A DNA stretch of 64,000 nt from Stigmatella ashevillena. Its GTDB lineage: Bacteria; Myxococcota; Myxococcia; Myxococcales; Myxococcaceae. Location: positions 4,706,425 to 4,770,424 of the forward strand of contig NZ_JAQNDM010000002.1 of the NCBI RefSeq assembly GCF_028368975.1. The letters are read 5' to 3'. This document shows positions 41,946 through 49,731 of the stretch, piece after piece; the first letter of the stretch is position 1, and each line of letters starts with the position of its first letter. The notes beneath the pieces are model-generated. The model searched no databases and was not told the DNA's origin. It saw only the letters and a program-made list of their open reading frames with translations. The position numbers were made by a program, and so were the translations under genes.

Positions 41946-42271
41946 ATACCCACGACACCCTGAAGGACGCTCAAAGACGATGGGCCGAGATCTGCGCGAC
42001 CAGTGATGTTGGCTTGTGGTGGATCGCCGATGATGTCCGCCAGTTATGGCCAGGAGCTCCGGAGGAGCAGATCCGCCTTGAGACCCTCCGTGCGATTCGT
42101 CCCCTTCTGAACGACGGCTCGCTCCGGGCAGTCAACCTTCTACCGGGAGGCTCCTATCAACCGTGGGAAGGCTCCGTTGATGAGCACCTCGCCAGGATCG
42201 ACGCAGAATGGGCCGCACTGAAGCGCCCTCCTGACCTCGGCGACATCGTCTGGTTCATCGGGACTCGCTGA
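41942..42271 (+). CDS. cognate immunity protein of the SitA-like toxin
   Basis: 109 residues, translationally coupled to the toxin by an ATGA overlap, the standard order for polymorphic toxin-immunity pairs. Acidic and Trp-rich (VGLWWIADDVRQLWPG, EWAALKRPP, DIVWFIG), without signal peptide, so it acts in the cytoplasm; a toxin that reaches the cytoplasm is implied. Seven N-terminal residues differ from the left copy at 37399 while the last 67 are identical. Family is not certain; DUF596-like is the closest guess. Confidence is high that it is a gene and good, from context, that it is the immunity partner. Confidence 0.85.
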   Translation: MNTHDTLKDAQRRWAEICATSDVGLWWIADDVRQLWPGAPEEQIRLETLRAIRPLLNDGSLRAVNLLPGGSYQPWEGSVDEHLARIDAEWAALKRPPDLGDIVWFIGTR

Positions 42272-42415
42272 ACAACTCCGGCTGTCCGGGCTCGTGAACC
42301 GTCATGCGTCCCGCCCCGCCGCAAGATAGGCATCCTCTTTTCTGTCCTCATTCATGGATTGCCGGTGGGGAACTTCGCTGTCACCGCTCGCACAGCATCC
42401 ATTACAGTCGCGCCG

Positions 42416-42982
42416 TCATACCTCTTCGAACCGCGCCCCCGTAGCCCCCTTGCGTTCCAAGGCCTCTCTGATCTCGCCTGAAACGATAAGAGCGACTTCC
42501 CATCCTTCAGGGCGAAAGACCTTGGCCTTTCCCACCTGGGTCTTGGCAATACGCATGTCGCGCACAGATGCGTAGGTCCCCGCCATCTCAGGGAGCCCAT
42601 CTGCGTGGGTCCAAAGACGAATCTGGGACGCCTTTTCATCGATGCAGCGGATGAGGCGTGTGGCCACGAGAACAAGGTACTGATCCGGCTGGCCCTCAAC
42701 GTTCACAGGAATCAGTTGGACGTCCTCGGGTGCCTGTTCCGCGAAAATGCTCGCCACCTTGACATGCACAATCGGGACCTTCGCTCCCGCTTCTGAAAAG
42801 TCCAGCGGACTGCCTGCATGCTCAACAGACACCTGCAAGGGACCCTCAACGTCCACGGGATGCCCCCGATTGAACTGGATTGGATCCTCAAACTCGCGCC
42901 CCTGGCGACTCCTCGGGAACGACAAGTGCCAACGGCGCGGGAAGGAGACGTCATCGGACAGTTCGAAGAATCGCCGGGACAT
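42416..42982 (-). CDS. Imm11-family (DUF1629) immunity protein
   Basis: A 188-residue protein with the myxobacterial Imm11 sequence type: MSRRFFELSDDVSFPRRWHL, PVDVEGPLQVSVEHAG, ASIFAEQAPEDVQLIPV, RLIRCIDEKASQIRLW and a C-terminal VFRPEGWEVALIVSGEIREA. Imm11 proteins neutralise nuclease toxins, often of AHH or HNH type, in the cytoplasm. Only a 12-codon remnant of the toxin lies upstream (42992-43030), so it is now an orphan. It is convergent with the 109-residue immunity gene. A broken second copy is at 37873-38276. Full length and intact here. Confidence 0.85.
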   Translation of the reverse strand: MSRRFFELSDDVSFPRRWHLSFPRSRQGREFEDPIQFNRGHPVDVEGPLQVSVEHAGSPLDFSEAGAKVPIVHVKVASIFAEQAPEDVQLIPVNVEGQPDQYLVLVATRLIRCIDEKASQIRLWTHADGLPEMAGTYASVRDMRIAKTQVGKAKVFRPEGWEVALIVSGEIREALERKGATGARFEEV

Positions 42983-43216
42983 AAAGACGACTTATCTCGG
43001 GCAGCTCCCAGTGACCAGCAGGTTGAGTTCGGACGAGCCTCCCAGGCCCTCCGGCACAATGAATCCTTTCACATCCTCCATGTGAAGCCAGTCACAGCGC
43101 CTGTGAGGCTGGCAAGGCAGTCTGCGTTCCACCAAGGGGCACGAAAGAGCTGCCCTTGGGGACCAGATGCGGCCAACCGGCCCGTGTCGGTGCAACCCGT
43201 GAACAGGAGAAAAATC

Positions 43217-43552
43217 ATGGAAGGTATCTGGACTATCACTCAGACGTGGCAGGGCATTCCCGCTTACAAGTTCTCGGCGACGTTCGCCGCGAATGGCACC
43301 ATCACTGTCGACGGTGGGTACTTCGGCGTCTGGGACCGGCTGGGGAATTCCAATCAGGTCAGCCTGGCCATCGCCAACTTCGGGCAGTCCTCCATCACGG
43401 CCTATGTCGGCAACGTCGTCGGCCCGGCCATGGGTGGCCAGATGACGGGCTGCACCAAGGGGGGAACTCCCCTCCATGGCGAGTGGTCCGCTGCCCAGCA
43501 GCAGCACGCGGACGCGGTGCAGGGCGCGCTCCGCCCGCCTGGCGAGCGCTAA
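43217..43552 (+). CDS. small beta-rich protein of unknown function
   Basis: A 111-residue protein with AGGAG eight bases before the ATG. Sequence alternates short strands: GIWTITQTWQGIPAYKFSAT, FAANGTITVDGGYFGVWDRL, then QVSLAIANFG, ITAYVGNVVG and GGQMTGCTKGG. The pattern (W-strand, NGT turn, G-W, GQMTG) recalls small lipocalin or avidin-like barrels that measure substrate in a closed barrel, but no family is assigned. The C-terminal 20 residues are Gln/His-rich. No signal peptide. A hairpin terminator follows at 43599. It lies between the Imm11 block and an IS3 remnant, so it may be a cargo gene of the island. Confidence 0.65.
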   Translation: MEGIWTITQTWQGIPAYKFSATFAANGTITVDGGYFGVWDRLGNSNQVSLAIANFGQSSITAYVGNVVGPAMGGQMTGCTKGGTPLHGEWSAAQQQHADAVQGALRPPGER

Positions 43553-43598
43553 ACCACCGGAAGGTGCCGTTGTTCGCGGAAGGCAGCCTTTGCCTGCC

Positions 43599-43640
43599 CA
43601 GGCCCTGCATGGCTTTTGCGGCCACGCAGGGCCTGTCCTT
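43599..43640 (+). terminator. rho-independent terminator
   Basis: Perfect 10-base arms CAGGCCCTGC (43599-43608) and GCAGGGCCTG (43626-43635) with a 17-base loop, followed by TCCTTTTT. It lies 47 bp after the stop of the small beta-rich protein gene. Confidence 0.7.
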
Positions 43641-43661
43641 TTTCCAGGCACCTGGCGCGCC

Positions 43662-43749
43662 TGGACTTGCCTCCTTCTCTGGCTAGCCTCACTGCTTCGG
43701 CCTTGAGCTCCTCGGTGAACTTCCGCCTCTTCCTTCTCTCCATGGACAC
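43662..43749 (-). pseudogene. IS3-family OrfA N-terminal remnant
   Basis: About 27 codons reading MERRKRRKFTEELKAEAVRL plus AREGGKS, the typical start of an IS3-type OrfA helix-turn-helix. After GGKS the sequence no longer resembles a transposase. No OrfB or inverted repeats were found, so it is a small relic of insertion inside the island. Confidence 0.75.
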
Positions 43750-43925
43750 TCCTCCTTGTGCTTCGACTCATCGGGGGTGTCCACTCAATCGGGGCAGGCT
43801 CAGCACGCCCACGCATGTCGCTACGGTTTTGCGCCAGTTCACCCGTTGCACCGATGGCACTCTTCTGAGTCCTCTTTACCCGTCCTGCAAACTTCTCTGG
43901 GCTTCATGTCTTAAAGGGTGTCGCT

Positions 43926-44405
43926 TCAGGAAATGGGTTGGCCGATGCAAGCCTCCTCGTAGTCCCAACGTTCCTGGGCTTGCCCCAGTTCCAACTCCCG
44001 TTGGAGTCCCGCAAGAGAAACGGCTGGGGGCACATCGAGGGCAATAAGTCCCGGGATGTGGCTGCGCTCGCTCAGACACCCTTTCTGGCGGAAGTGCTCG
44101 AGGATCTTGGGGACCTCTGCCTCGTCGTAGACGATGAGGCGGAGGGTGCTATGACCCGAGGCTTGAACCACCTCTTTGAAACGCAGTGCCCCTCCCTCAG
44201 GAGTGGCCGCGACCAAGTCTCCCAACGCGATGCTGTGGGCAAAGAAGGGGATGTTGTCGACCCGGAAGAGCCCTTTTCCCACAGGAGTGGACCAGAGATT
44301 TTCATACTCGACAGGGGGATAGTCATCCTCGTCCCTTTCCAGGGCGACCACGATTTTGACCCGGTCTCCATCCTGCGATTCGCGCATGGTGTGCATTCCC
44401 GTCAC
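43926..44405 (-). CDS. DUF4265 protein, candidate immunity protein for the HNH nuclease
   Basis: A 159-residue DUF4265-type protein: KIVVALERDEDDYPPVEYEN, LFRVDNIPFFAHSIALGDLV, GGALRFKEVVQASGHSTLRL, HIPGLIALDVPP and RWDYEEACIG. The family is abundant in myxobacteria and actinobacteria; the role is not established, but members often sit beside toxin genes. Here the GTG start at 44405 overlaps the stop of the HNH gene (GTGA), so the two are translationally coupled, in the order toxin then immunity. It lacks a signal peptide and should act in the cytoplasm. Acidic overall, as suits a nuclease inhibitor. Confidence 0.8.
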   Translation of the reverse strand: MTGMHTMRESQDGDRVKIVVALERDEDDYPPVEYENLWSTPVGKGLFRVDNIPFFAHSIALGDLVAATPEGGALRFKEVVQASGHSTLRLIVYDEAEVPKILEHFRQKGCLSERSHIPGLIALDVPPAVSLAGLQRELELGQAQERWDYEEACIGQPIS

Positions 44406-44845
44406 GGCGCCTTGTCACTCTTCTCAAGATTGCAGTCACGGCACAGCACCTGACCGTTGTCAGGTTCCCCAGCACCCTCTTTGGCCTTGGGAACGATGTG
44501 ATCGACATGGGCCTCGTTGGGCGGTGGAGTCACATCCTTCTCGTGCTTCTTGGGCGAAACCGTCTCGGTGCCGCAGTTCTCACAACGGTTCTTTCCATCA
44601 TTCTGTGCAGCGTTCCTCTCCTTGACGATCGCCTTTCCCTTCTTGGTGAAGGGCTTGCCCGCGCGACTGCCAGCCGCAAATCCCCTCGCGTCCTCGGATG
44701 AGACAGAGGCGTCAGGGAGACCCACAAGCTCCACGCCAATGAATCCATTCAATCTTGGATGGCAGGCCAGATTGGCCTCAGAGGCCGGTAACGTCGTCTC
44801 CAGAATGAGCGGTAGAAGCACCAGCAGGAGGGGGGAGATGTGCAT
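44402..44845 (-). CDS. secreted HNH endonuclease, candidate toxin
   Basis: A 147-residue protein with a Sec signal (MHISPLLLVLLPLILETTLP) and, at residues about 80-145, an HNH nuclease with zinc-holding Cys pairs: RCENCGTE, EAHVDHIVPKAKEGAG, DNGQVLCRDCNLEKSD. The HVDHI His and downstream Asn are the catalytic residues for Mg2+-dependent DNA cleavage. An exported nuclease directly followed by a coupled small gene (DUF4265) has the form of a toxin-immunity pair. There is no long delivery domain and no lipobox, unlike the Sit toxin nearby, so the export route to a target cell is unknown; it could also be a trimmed toxin. A TTG at 44875 is an alternative start. Confidence 0.8.
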   Translation of the reverse strand: MHISPLLLVLLPLILETTLPASEANLACHPRLNGFIGVELVGLPDASVSSEDARGFAAGSRAGKPFTKKGKAIVKERNAAQNDGKNRCENCGTETVSPKKHEKDVTPPPNEAHVDHIVPKAKEGAGEPDNGQVLCRDCNLEKSDKAP

Positions 44846-44995
44846 TGACGGAGGGTACCTGCCTTCGCTGTGCAAGGGCGCAAGAAGGCATCCTTATGCA
44901 GAGTCCGCCCATGCCCCCGGCATCCATTAATGGACGAAGCCGCGTTTTGTAGGCAGCGCTCGTACCCGGGAAGCCCCAGCTTGGCGGGCGCAACC

Positions 44996-46816
44996 ATGAC
45001 CATCGCCATCGTTCTGGGCATCGTCTTCATCGCTCTGGTGCTGTTCTCGCTGGACACCCTCCCCATCGAGGTGAGCGCACTCACCATCGTCTGCCTCCTC
45101 GCGCTCACCCGGGTGCTCACCCCAGCACAGGCCTTCGAGGGGTTCAGCAATGACACCGTCATCTTCATCTTCTGCCTGCTGGCGATGACGCAGGGGCTCG
45201 CCTCCACGGGGGTGGTGCAGCTCATCGGGCAGCGGCTCTCCTTCTTCGCGCGCTACGGCCATCAGGTCTTCGTGCTCGCGATGATGGGCGCCGTGGCCGT
45301 CTTCTCCTCTGTCATCTCCAACACGGTGACGACAGCCGCCTTCCTGCCCGTGGCCATCGGCGCGGCCCATCGCGCCAAGGTCCCCAAGAGCAAGGTGCTC
45401 ATGCCCCTGGCCTACGCGTCGATGCTGGGGGGCATGGTCTTTCTCTACGGCACCTCCACCAACCTCGTGATGTCGGCGGCGATGCAAAAGCTGGGGATGA
45501 AAGGCATTGGCGTCGCAGAGCTGGCCCCCGTGGGGCTGCCCGTGGCGGTGCTGGGCATCCTCGTGGTGGTGCTGCTGGGCCCCCTGCTGTTGCCCGCACG
45601 CGAGGGCCAGGGGAGCGATGGCGGCTGGGCCTTGCGCGACTACCTCACGGAGGCCGTGTTGCCCGAGGGCTCGGCCTACCAGGGCAAGGAGCTCGGAGAC
45701 ATCTCCGAGGGCCTGGGACTGCGCGTCATCGGTATCCTCCGCGAGGGCCAGGCCATCGCGGCGGTCCCCTCCTACCGGCTGGAGGGCGACGAGCGGCTCA
45801 TCATCGAGGGCCGTCGCGAGGACATCCTCCGGGTCAAGGACCTTCGAGGCATCGAGCTCCGCTCGGACATGAAGCTGGGAGAGGGGGCTTTGGATTCCCG
45901 GGACACGGTGCTGGTGGAGGCCAGTGTGCCCGCGGGCAGCCCGCTCACGGGACGCAGCCTGAAAGAGGCGCTCTTCGCGGAGCGCTTCGGACTGGTGGCG
46001 CTGGCGCTGCACCGCAAGCCGGCCATTCAACGGCTCACCAAGCTGCAGATGCTGGGGCGCATCTTCGGCCAGCAGTCGCTCTCGACGATGCCCCTCTCCG
46101 TAGGCGATGTGCTGCTGCTGCGCGGGCCGCGCTCGCGCGTGGCGGAGCTGGCCGATGGCACGGCGCTGCTGGTGCTCTCCGACTACGAATATCAACCGCC
46201 GCGCTACGGCAAGGCGCTGCTCGCGGTGTGCTTCTTCCTGGGAGCGCTGGGAGCAGGCTCGCTGGGGCTGTTGCCCCTGTCGGTGGCGGGACTCGCGGGG
46301 ATGTTGGGGATGATCGCCACCGGGTGCGTGGACGCACGCGTTGCCTTCCGGGTGGACTGGCGGGTGGTGCTGCTCATCGGCTCGATGATGGCGCTGGGCG
46401 TGGCGATGGAACAGAGCGGGGCGGGGAAGTTCCTCGGCAGCCGGGTGGCGGAGCTCGGCGCCTATGGTGGCCCCCGGCTGGTGCTGACGATGCTGATGCT
46501 GATGACCATCCTGCTGTCGGCCCCCATGAGCAACCAAGCCGCAGCCTTGGTGGTGCTCCCGGTGGCGGTGAGCGCAGCAGCACAACTCGGAGTGGACGTG
46601 CGCCCGTTCGCCATCGGGGTGACCCTCGCCGCGAGCTGCTCGTTCATCACCCCCCTGGAGCCCAGCTGCGTGCTCGTCTACGGCCCCGGGCACTACCGCT
46701 TCACGGACTTCTTCCGGCTGGGCACGCCGCTGACCGCCGTGCTGGTGGTGTTCCTGGTCTTCGCGGTCCCCCTCGTGTGGCCCTTCGAGGGGGCACTCCC
46801 GACCGCCGCCCGGTAA
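44996..46816 (+). CDS. SLC13/DASS-type permease with two TrkA-C (RCK_C) domains
   Basis: A 606-residue membrane protein. Helices at residues about 5-230 and 395-600 surround two cytoplasmic RCK_C domains at about 205-380 (YQGKELGDISEGLGLRVIGI and AGSPLTGRSLKEALFAERFG). Family marks are SNTVTTAAFLPVAIGAA, GTSTNLVMSAAMQKLGMKG and SAPMSNQAAALVVLPVAVSA, the paired SNT-type loops that bind Na+ and the dicarboxylate or sulfate. Probably an anion:Na+ symporter regulated by the RCK domains. ATG at 44996 begins the first helix; the frame is open upstream to 44870. Confidence 0.88.
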   Translation: MTIAIVLGIVFIALVLFSLDTLPIEVSALTIVCLLALTRVLTPAQAFEGFSNDTVIFIFCLLAMTQGLASTGVVQLIGQRLSFFARYGHQVFVLAMMGAVAVFSSVISNTVTTAAFLPVAIGAAHRAKVPKSKVLMPLAYASMLGGMVFLYGTSTNLVMSAAMQKLGMKGIGVAELAPVGLPVAVLGILVVVLLGPLLLPAREGQGSDGGWALRDYLTEAVLPEGSAYQGKELGDISEGLGLRVIGILREGQAIAAVPSYRLEGDERLIIEGRREDILRVKDLRGIELRSDMKLGEGALDSRDTVLVEASVPAGSPLTGRSLKEALFAERFGLVALALHRKPAIQRLTKLQMLGRIFGQQSLSTMPLSVGDVLLLRGPRSRVAELADGTALLVLSDYEYQPPRYGKALLAVCFFLGALGAGSLGLLPLSVAGLAGMLGMIATGCVDARVAFRVDWRVVLLIGSMMALGVAMEQSGAGKFLGSRVAELGAYGGPRLVLTMLMLMTILLSAPMSNQAAALVVLPVAVSAAAQLGVDVRPFAIGVTLAASCSFITPLEPSCVLVYGPGHYRFTDFFRLGTPLTAVLVVFLVFAVPLVWPFEGALPTAAR

Positions 46817-46826
46817 AGCCAGCCCG

Positions 46827-47018
46827 TTACCCCTGGCTGGGCTCCAAGGGCTTGGGCCGGAAGAGCGCGCACGCGTGCACCGGCTGCGGGGGATATTTTT
46901 GCGGCAACAGCGGGCACAGGATGAACGTCGAGGTCTTCGACTGGACGTACCGCGGCGGCGCGGCGCAGCGGTGGCAGAGGCTGGTGGGAAACGGCAACAC
47001 GGCCGGTGGAGTCTCCAT
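46827..47018 (-). CDS. small conserved CxxC protein
   Basis: A 63-residue open frame, with AGAGGGG just upstream of the ATG. It reads METPPAVLPFPTSLCHRC and later FILCPLLPQKYPPQPVHAC, giving four Cys in a CxxC...C...C arrangement suited to a small zinc site. I recall near-identical short proteins in other myxobacteria, so it is probably real. It is the last gene of an apparent minus-strand operon, 23 bp behind the Ser/Thr kinase gene, and convergent with the SLC13 gene, 10 bp apart. Function unknown. Confidence 0.6.
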   Translation of the reverse strand: METPPAVLPFPTSLCHRCAAPPRYVQSKTSTFILCPLLPQKYPPQPVHACALFRPKPLEPSQG

Positions 47019-47041
47019 GGGCCCCTCTTCTCTTTCTGGAA

Positions 47042-48040
47042 TCAGACGGAGGGATGCTGGGCGGCGGTGGACAAGACCAGCGGCCACAGGTCCCTCAGCG
47101 CCACGCGCAACGCCGAGGCGCTCGGGAAACGGGCCTGGGGTTGCTTGGCCATCAGGGTGAGGATGACACGCTCGAACGGCACGGGCAGGTGGGGGCAGAG
47201 GGTGCGCGGCGGCGCGGGAAGCTGCTGCACCTGGAGAAACATGAGCGGCACGGGCTGGGGATGGCGGAAGGGAAGCTGGCCCGTCACCAGTTCGTAGGCC
47301 ACCACCCCCAACGAATACAGGTCGGTGGCCGCCGAGGCGGGAGGCGCGCCCATCACCTGCTCCGGGGCCATGTACTCGGGCGTCCCCATCACCGTGCCCT
47401 GGGTCGTGCTGCTGTCCACATGCGCGCTCTTGGCGAGCCCGAAGTCCATCAGCTTGAGGATCCCCGTCGGGGTGATGAAGAGGTTGGGCGACTTCACGTC
47501 CCGGTGCAGCACCCCGTGCGCATGCGCATGCTCCAGGGCACACGTCGCATGGGTGAGCCAACGCAAAGACTCGGCGAGGCTGGGACGCCGAGAGGCAATC
47601 AGCCGCTTCAGGTCCATGCCCTCGAGCAGCTCCACGACGAGGAAGTGCCGCTGCCCATCCAGCCCCACGTCGAGGACGCGGGCGATGTTCGGATGCTCGA
47701 GGACGCGCACGTGGTCCACTTCCTTGCGGAAGCGCGTCACCATCTCCGTATCGTCGACGGAGGCCATCAGCAGCTTGAGCGCCACCTGCGCTCCGGAGCG
47801 GAGGTCCGTGGCGGCATGCACCGTCGAGGTTCCTCCCGCGCCCAGCCACCGCTCCACGCGGTAGCGGCCCGCGATCACCTGCCCAGGAACCGGGCCGCGC
47901 ACCCCCGGCGTCACGGGGGGATGAGGAGTCACCTGCCCCTGGATGAGCGTCCCCGTCGGGGCCCGGGCCGCCAGTTGGGTCTGGGCCTCGAAGTCTCCCA
48001 GGTAGCTCAGTCCTCCCGCCTCATCATCACCCTCCTGCAC
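47042..48040 (-). CDS. Hanks-type serine/threonine protein kinase, soluble
   Basis: A 332-residue kinase with all subdomain marks: glycine loop LGAGGTSTVHAATD, invariant Lys in VALKLL, catalytic loop HRDVKSPN, DFG in LMDFGLAKS and GTPEYMAPEQ. The first 55 residues are a Thr/Pro-rich leader, likely autophosphorylated. There is no transmembrane helix or sensor domain after the kinase fold, so it is a cytoplasmic kinase that acts on partner proteins. GTG start has GGAGG six bases upstream. It is 16 bp downstream of the metallo-beta-lactamase-fold gene, so that protein is the natural candidate for upstream sensing or as substrate. Confidence 0.92.
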   Translation of the reverse strand: MQEGDDEAGGLSYLGDFEAQTQLAARAPTGTLIQGQVTPHPPVTPGVRGPVPGQVIAGRYRVERWLGAGGTSTVHAATDLRSGAQVALKLLMASVDDTEMVTRFRKEVDHVRVLEHPNIARVLDVGLDGQRHFLVVELLEGMDLKRLIASRRPSLAESLRWLTHATCALEHAHAHGVLHRDVKSPNLFITPTGILKLMDFGLAKSAHVDSSTTQGTVMGTPEYMAPEQVMGAPPASAATDLYSLGVVAYELVTGQLPFRHPQPVPLMFLQVQQLPAPPRTLCPHLPVPFERVILTLMAKQPQARFPSASALRVALRDLWPLVLSTAAQHPSV

Positions 48041-48056
48041 GTGGGCCTCCGCTGGG

Positions 48057-49199
48057 TCAGCTGTTGATCAGGGAAACACTTCCCGGCGCCGCGCTCCCTT
48101 CGATGTCGATGTGAGGGGTGGGCAGATTGTACTCGGCGGCGGCGCTCGTCGCCTCGACGATGATGGGGCCGGAAATCTCGGGTGGCTCGCCCTGGCAGAG
48201 CAGCTCCACGACGTGCTCCAGGGTCCACTTGCCCATCCGGTTCACCTTCAGGCGTTGGCCCTCGATGACCGCCGTGTCCGCCAGCTCCCGGCTGGCCACG
48301 AGCTTGGCCTCCACGGAAGCGCCCAGGTAGCCCCGCGCGAGCGACACCACCCGGTCCACCACGGAGTTCCAGGCCTGCAGGTGGGAGCGATCCTGCGCAT
48401 CGTCCATGATGTCCAGGCCCACCCGCAGCCGCTCCATGCGCTCCAGGAACTGCGCGACGAGGGGCCCACGCACCACGCGCCCATGCTGGGGAGCGATGAT
48501 TTCCACCGCGGGCTGGAGCTTGCGGATGGCCGCCACGGCACGCATCAGGGCCGCGTTCACCGGCATGTAGATCTGATGGAAGGCGCGGATGCCCGTCCAG
48601 TCCGCCTCCTGCGCCCACAAGTCCTGCACCTTCGCCTCGGTGAGGCCGCCGAACAGGTCCCCGGAGAAGAGCACCCGGGTCTGGGGATCATAGAGCATCA
48701 CCGCGCCCCGAAAGTGGCAGAACGGGGAGGGCACCGGTATCAACCGGTGGCCGGTGGGGATGTTGAGCCCTTGGGTGAACTTCTCGGTGGCGATGAAGCG
48801 CCCGCGCGGCAGGTTGAAGTGGACAATGAGCCGCCAGGTGTCCTCCGAGCAGATGATGCCCGCACGGGGCGAGTAGCGCGCCGAGATGATGGCCGCCGAG
48901 GAGCCGACGTCCGGGTCCTGGTGGTTGATGAACATGGCCGACAGCCGCTCCATCCCGCCAATCAGCCCCGACACCTTGGTGTGGATGGTGGAGAAGTCAC
49001 TGCTGGAGCCTGGGTCCACCAACAGGTTGAACTCGTTGGGCTTCTGCGTCTTGGCGTCGACGCCCCGGAAGCGCCTCAAGAACGGGTTGGCGTGGAAGAT
49101 GCTGCCGGGTTCCCGCTTTCCAACCCAGAAGGTCTCGGCGGCAATCTCGATGGGAACCAGGCGCAAGTCCTGGTTGGGCTGGGAAGGCGGGCTGGTCAT
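48057..49199 (-). CDS. metallo-beta-lactamase-fold (ODP-like) protein
   Basis: A 380-residue protein. Residues about 15-260 form a di-iron-type metallo-beta-lactamase fold: FINHQDPDVGSS is the metal-binding HxDxD stretch, VPSPFCHFRGAVMLYDPQTR with VLFSGDLFGG gives the next His and Asp, and IAPQHGRVV the last His. This is the ODP/FprA-like subgroup that binds O2 or NO at a di-iron site, for example oxygen sensors in chemotaxis systems. The C-terminal 110 residues are a helical domain not recognised. It opens the operon with the Ser/Thr kinase, so it may sense oxygen or redox state for it; that is inference. ATG start. Confidence 0.82.
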   Translation of the reverse strand: MTSPPSQPNQDLRLVPIEIAAETFWVGKREPGSIFHANPFLRRFRGVDAKTQKPNEFNLLVDPGSSSDFSTIHTKVSGLIGGMERLSAMFINHQDPDVGSSAAIISARYSPRAGIICSEDTWRLIVHFNLPRGRFIATEKFTQGLNIPTGHRLIPVPSPFCHFRGAVMLYDPQTRVLFSGDLFGGLTEAKVQDLWAQEADWTGIRAFHQIYMPVNAALMRAVAAIRKLQPAVEIIAPQHGRVVRGPLVAQFLERMERLRVGLDIMDDAQDRSHLQAWNSVVDRVVSLARGYLGASVEAKLVASRELADTAVIEGQRLKVNRMGKWTLEHVVELLCQGEPPEISGPIIVEATSAAAEYNLPTPHIDIEGSAAPGSVSLINS

Positions 49200-49291
49200 C
49201 GCAGACTCGGAAGAGAGGGCTCGTTCGCGTATAGCGTACTGGGCATGCTACCAAAGGACCTTCTGTCGTTTCCCCTCCGAGGTAGAGGCGC

Positions 49292-49717
49292 ATGGCCGTC
49301 CAGAGTCAAACCGAGCAGCGAGGCGCATTCCGTCAGGTCCTCCACGTCGGGAGCCACACCTTCCACGCCGACACCCCGCTCACACCGGGAGAGGCCGCCT
49401 CCGCTCCGGGACCTCACGACTACTTCGATGCCGCCCTGGCCTCCTGCAAGGCGCTGACGGCCATGTGGTACGCGAAGAAGTCCGGCATGGCCCTGGAGCG
49501 CGTGGAGACTCAGGTGGAGCGTGATGACTCGCGCGAGCGGCAGGGCACCTACGTCCTGCACGTGAAGCTCGCCTTCCACGGAAACCTCACCCCGCAAGAC
49601 AAGCAGAAGCTGCACGACGCGGTCGCGCGGTGCCCCATCCACAAGTTGATGACCTCGGCGACCATCGAAGTGGTCACGGCCCCCCTCGAGCCGGGGGACG
49701 CCGGGACTCCCGGGTAA
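49292..49717 (+). CDS. OsmC/Ohr-family peroxidase
   Basis: A 141-residue OsmC-fold protein. The two catalytic Cys are Cys52 (ALASCKALTAMWYAKKSG) and Cys114 (VARCPIHKLM), the standard pair for reducing organic hydroperoxides with dihydrolipoyl or other thiol donors, in the cytoplasm. The ATG has AGAGG upstream. It is divergent from the metallo-beta-lactamase-fold gene by 92 bp and convergent with the TetR gene by 14 bp. No OhrR-like MarR regulator is adjacent; the nearby TetR may serve, but this is not shown. Confidence 0.9.
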   Translation: MAVQSQTEQRGAFRQVLHVGSHTFHADTPLTPGEAASAPGPHDYFDAALASCKALTAMWYAKKSGMALERVETQVERDDSRERQGTYVLHVKLAFHGNLTPQDKQKLHDAVARCPIHKLMTSATIEVVTAPLEPGDAGTPG

Positions 49718-49731
49718 GCAGGCGCGCCCCC

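Larger units (their letters stand above)
41854..43030. repeat. direct repeat block, right copy (partner 37311-38324)
   Basis: Holds the toxin tail, the 109-residue gene, the intact Imm11 gene and, at 42992-43030 on the minus strand, a 12-codon remnant (ELNLLVTGSCPR) of the same AHH-type toxin tail seen at 38286. Homology to the left copy stops abruptly at GGTTGAGTTC (43030). Confidence 0.9.

Noticed and set aside
43130-43216. Extension of the small beta-rich protein upstream to 42818
   Set aside because: A good AGGAG lies just before the ATG at 43217, and the upstream part overlaps the Imm11 gene antisense.
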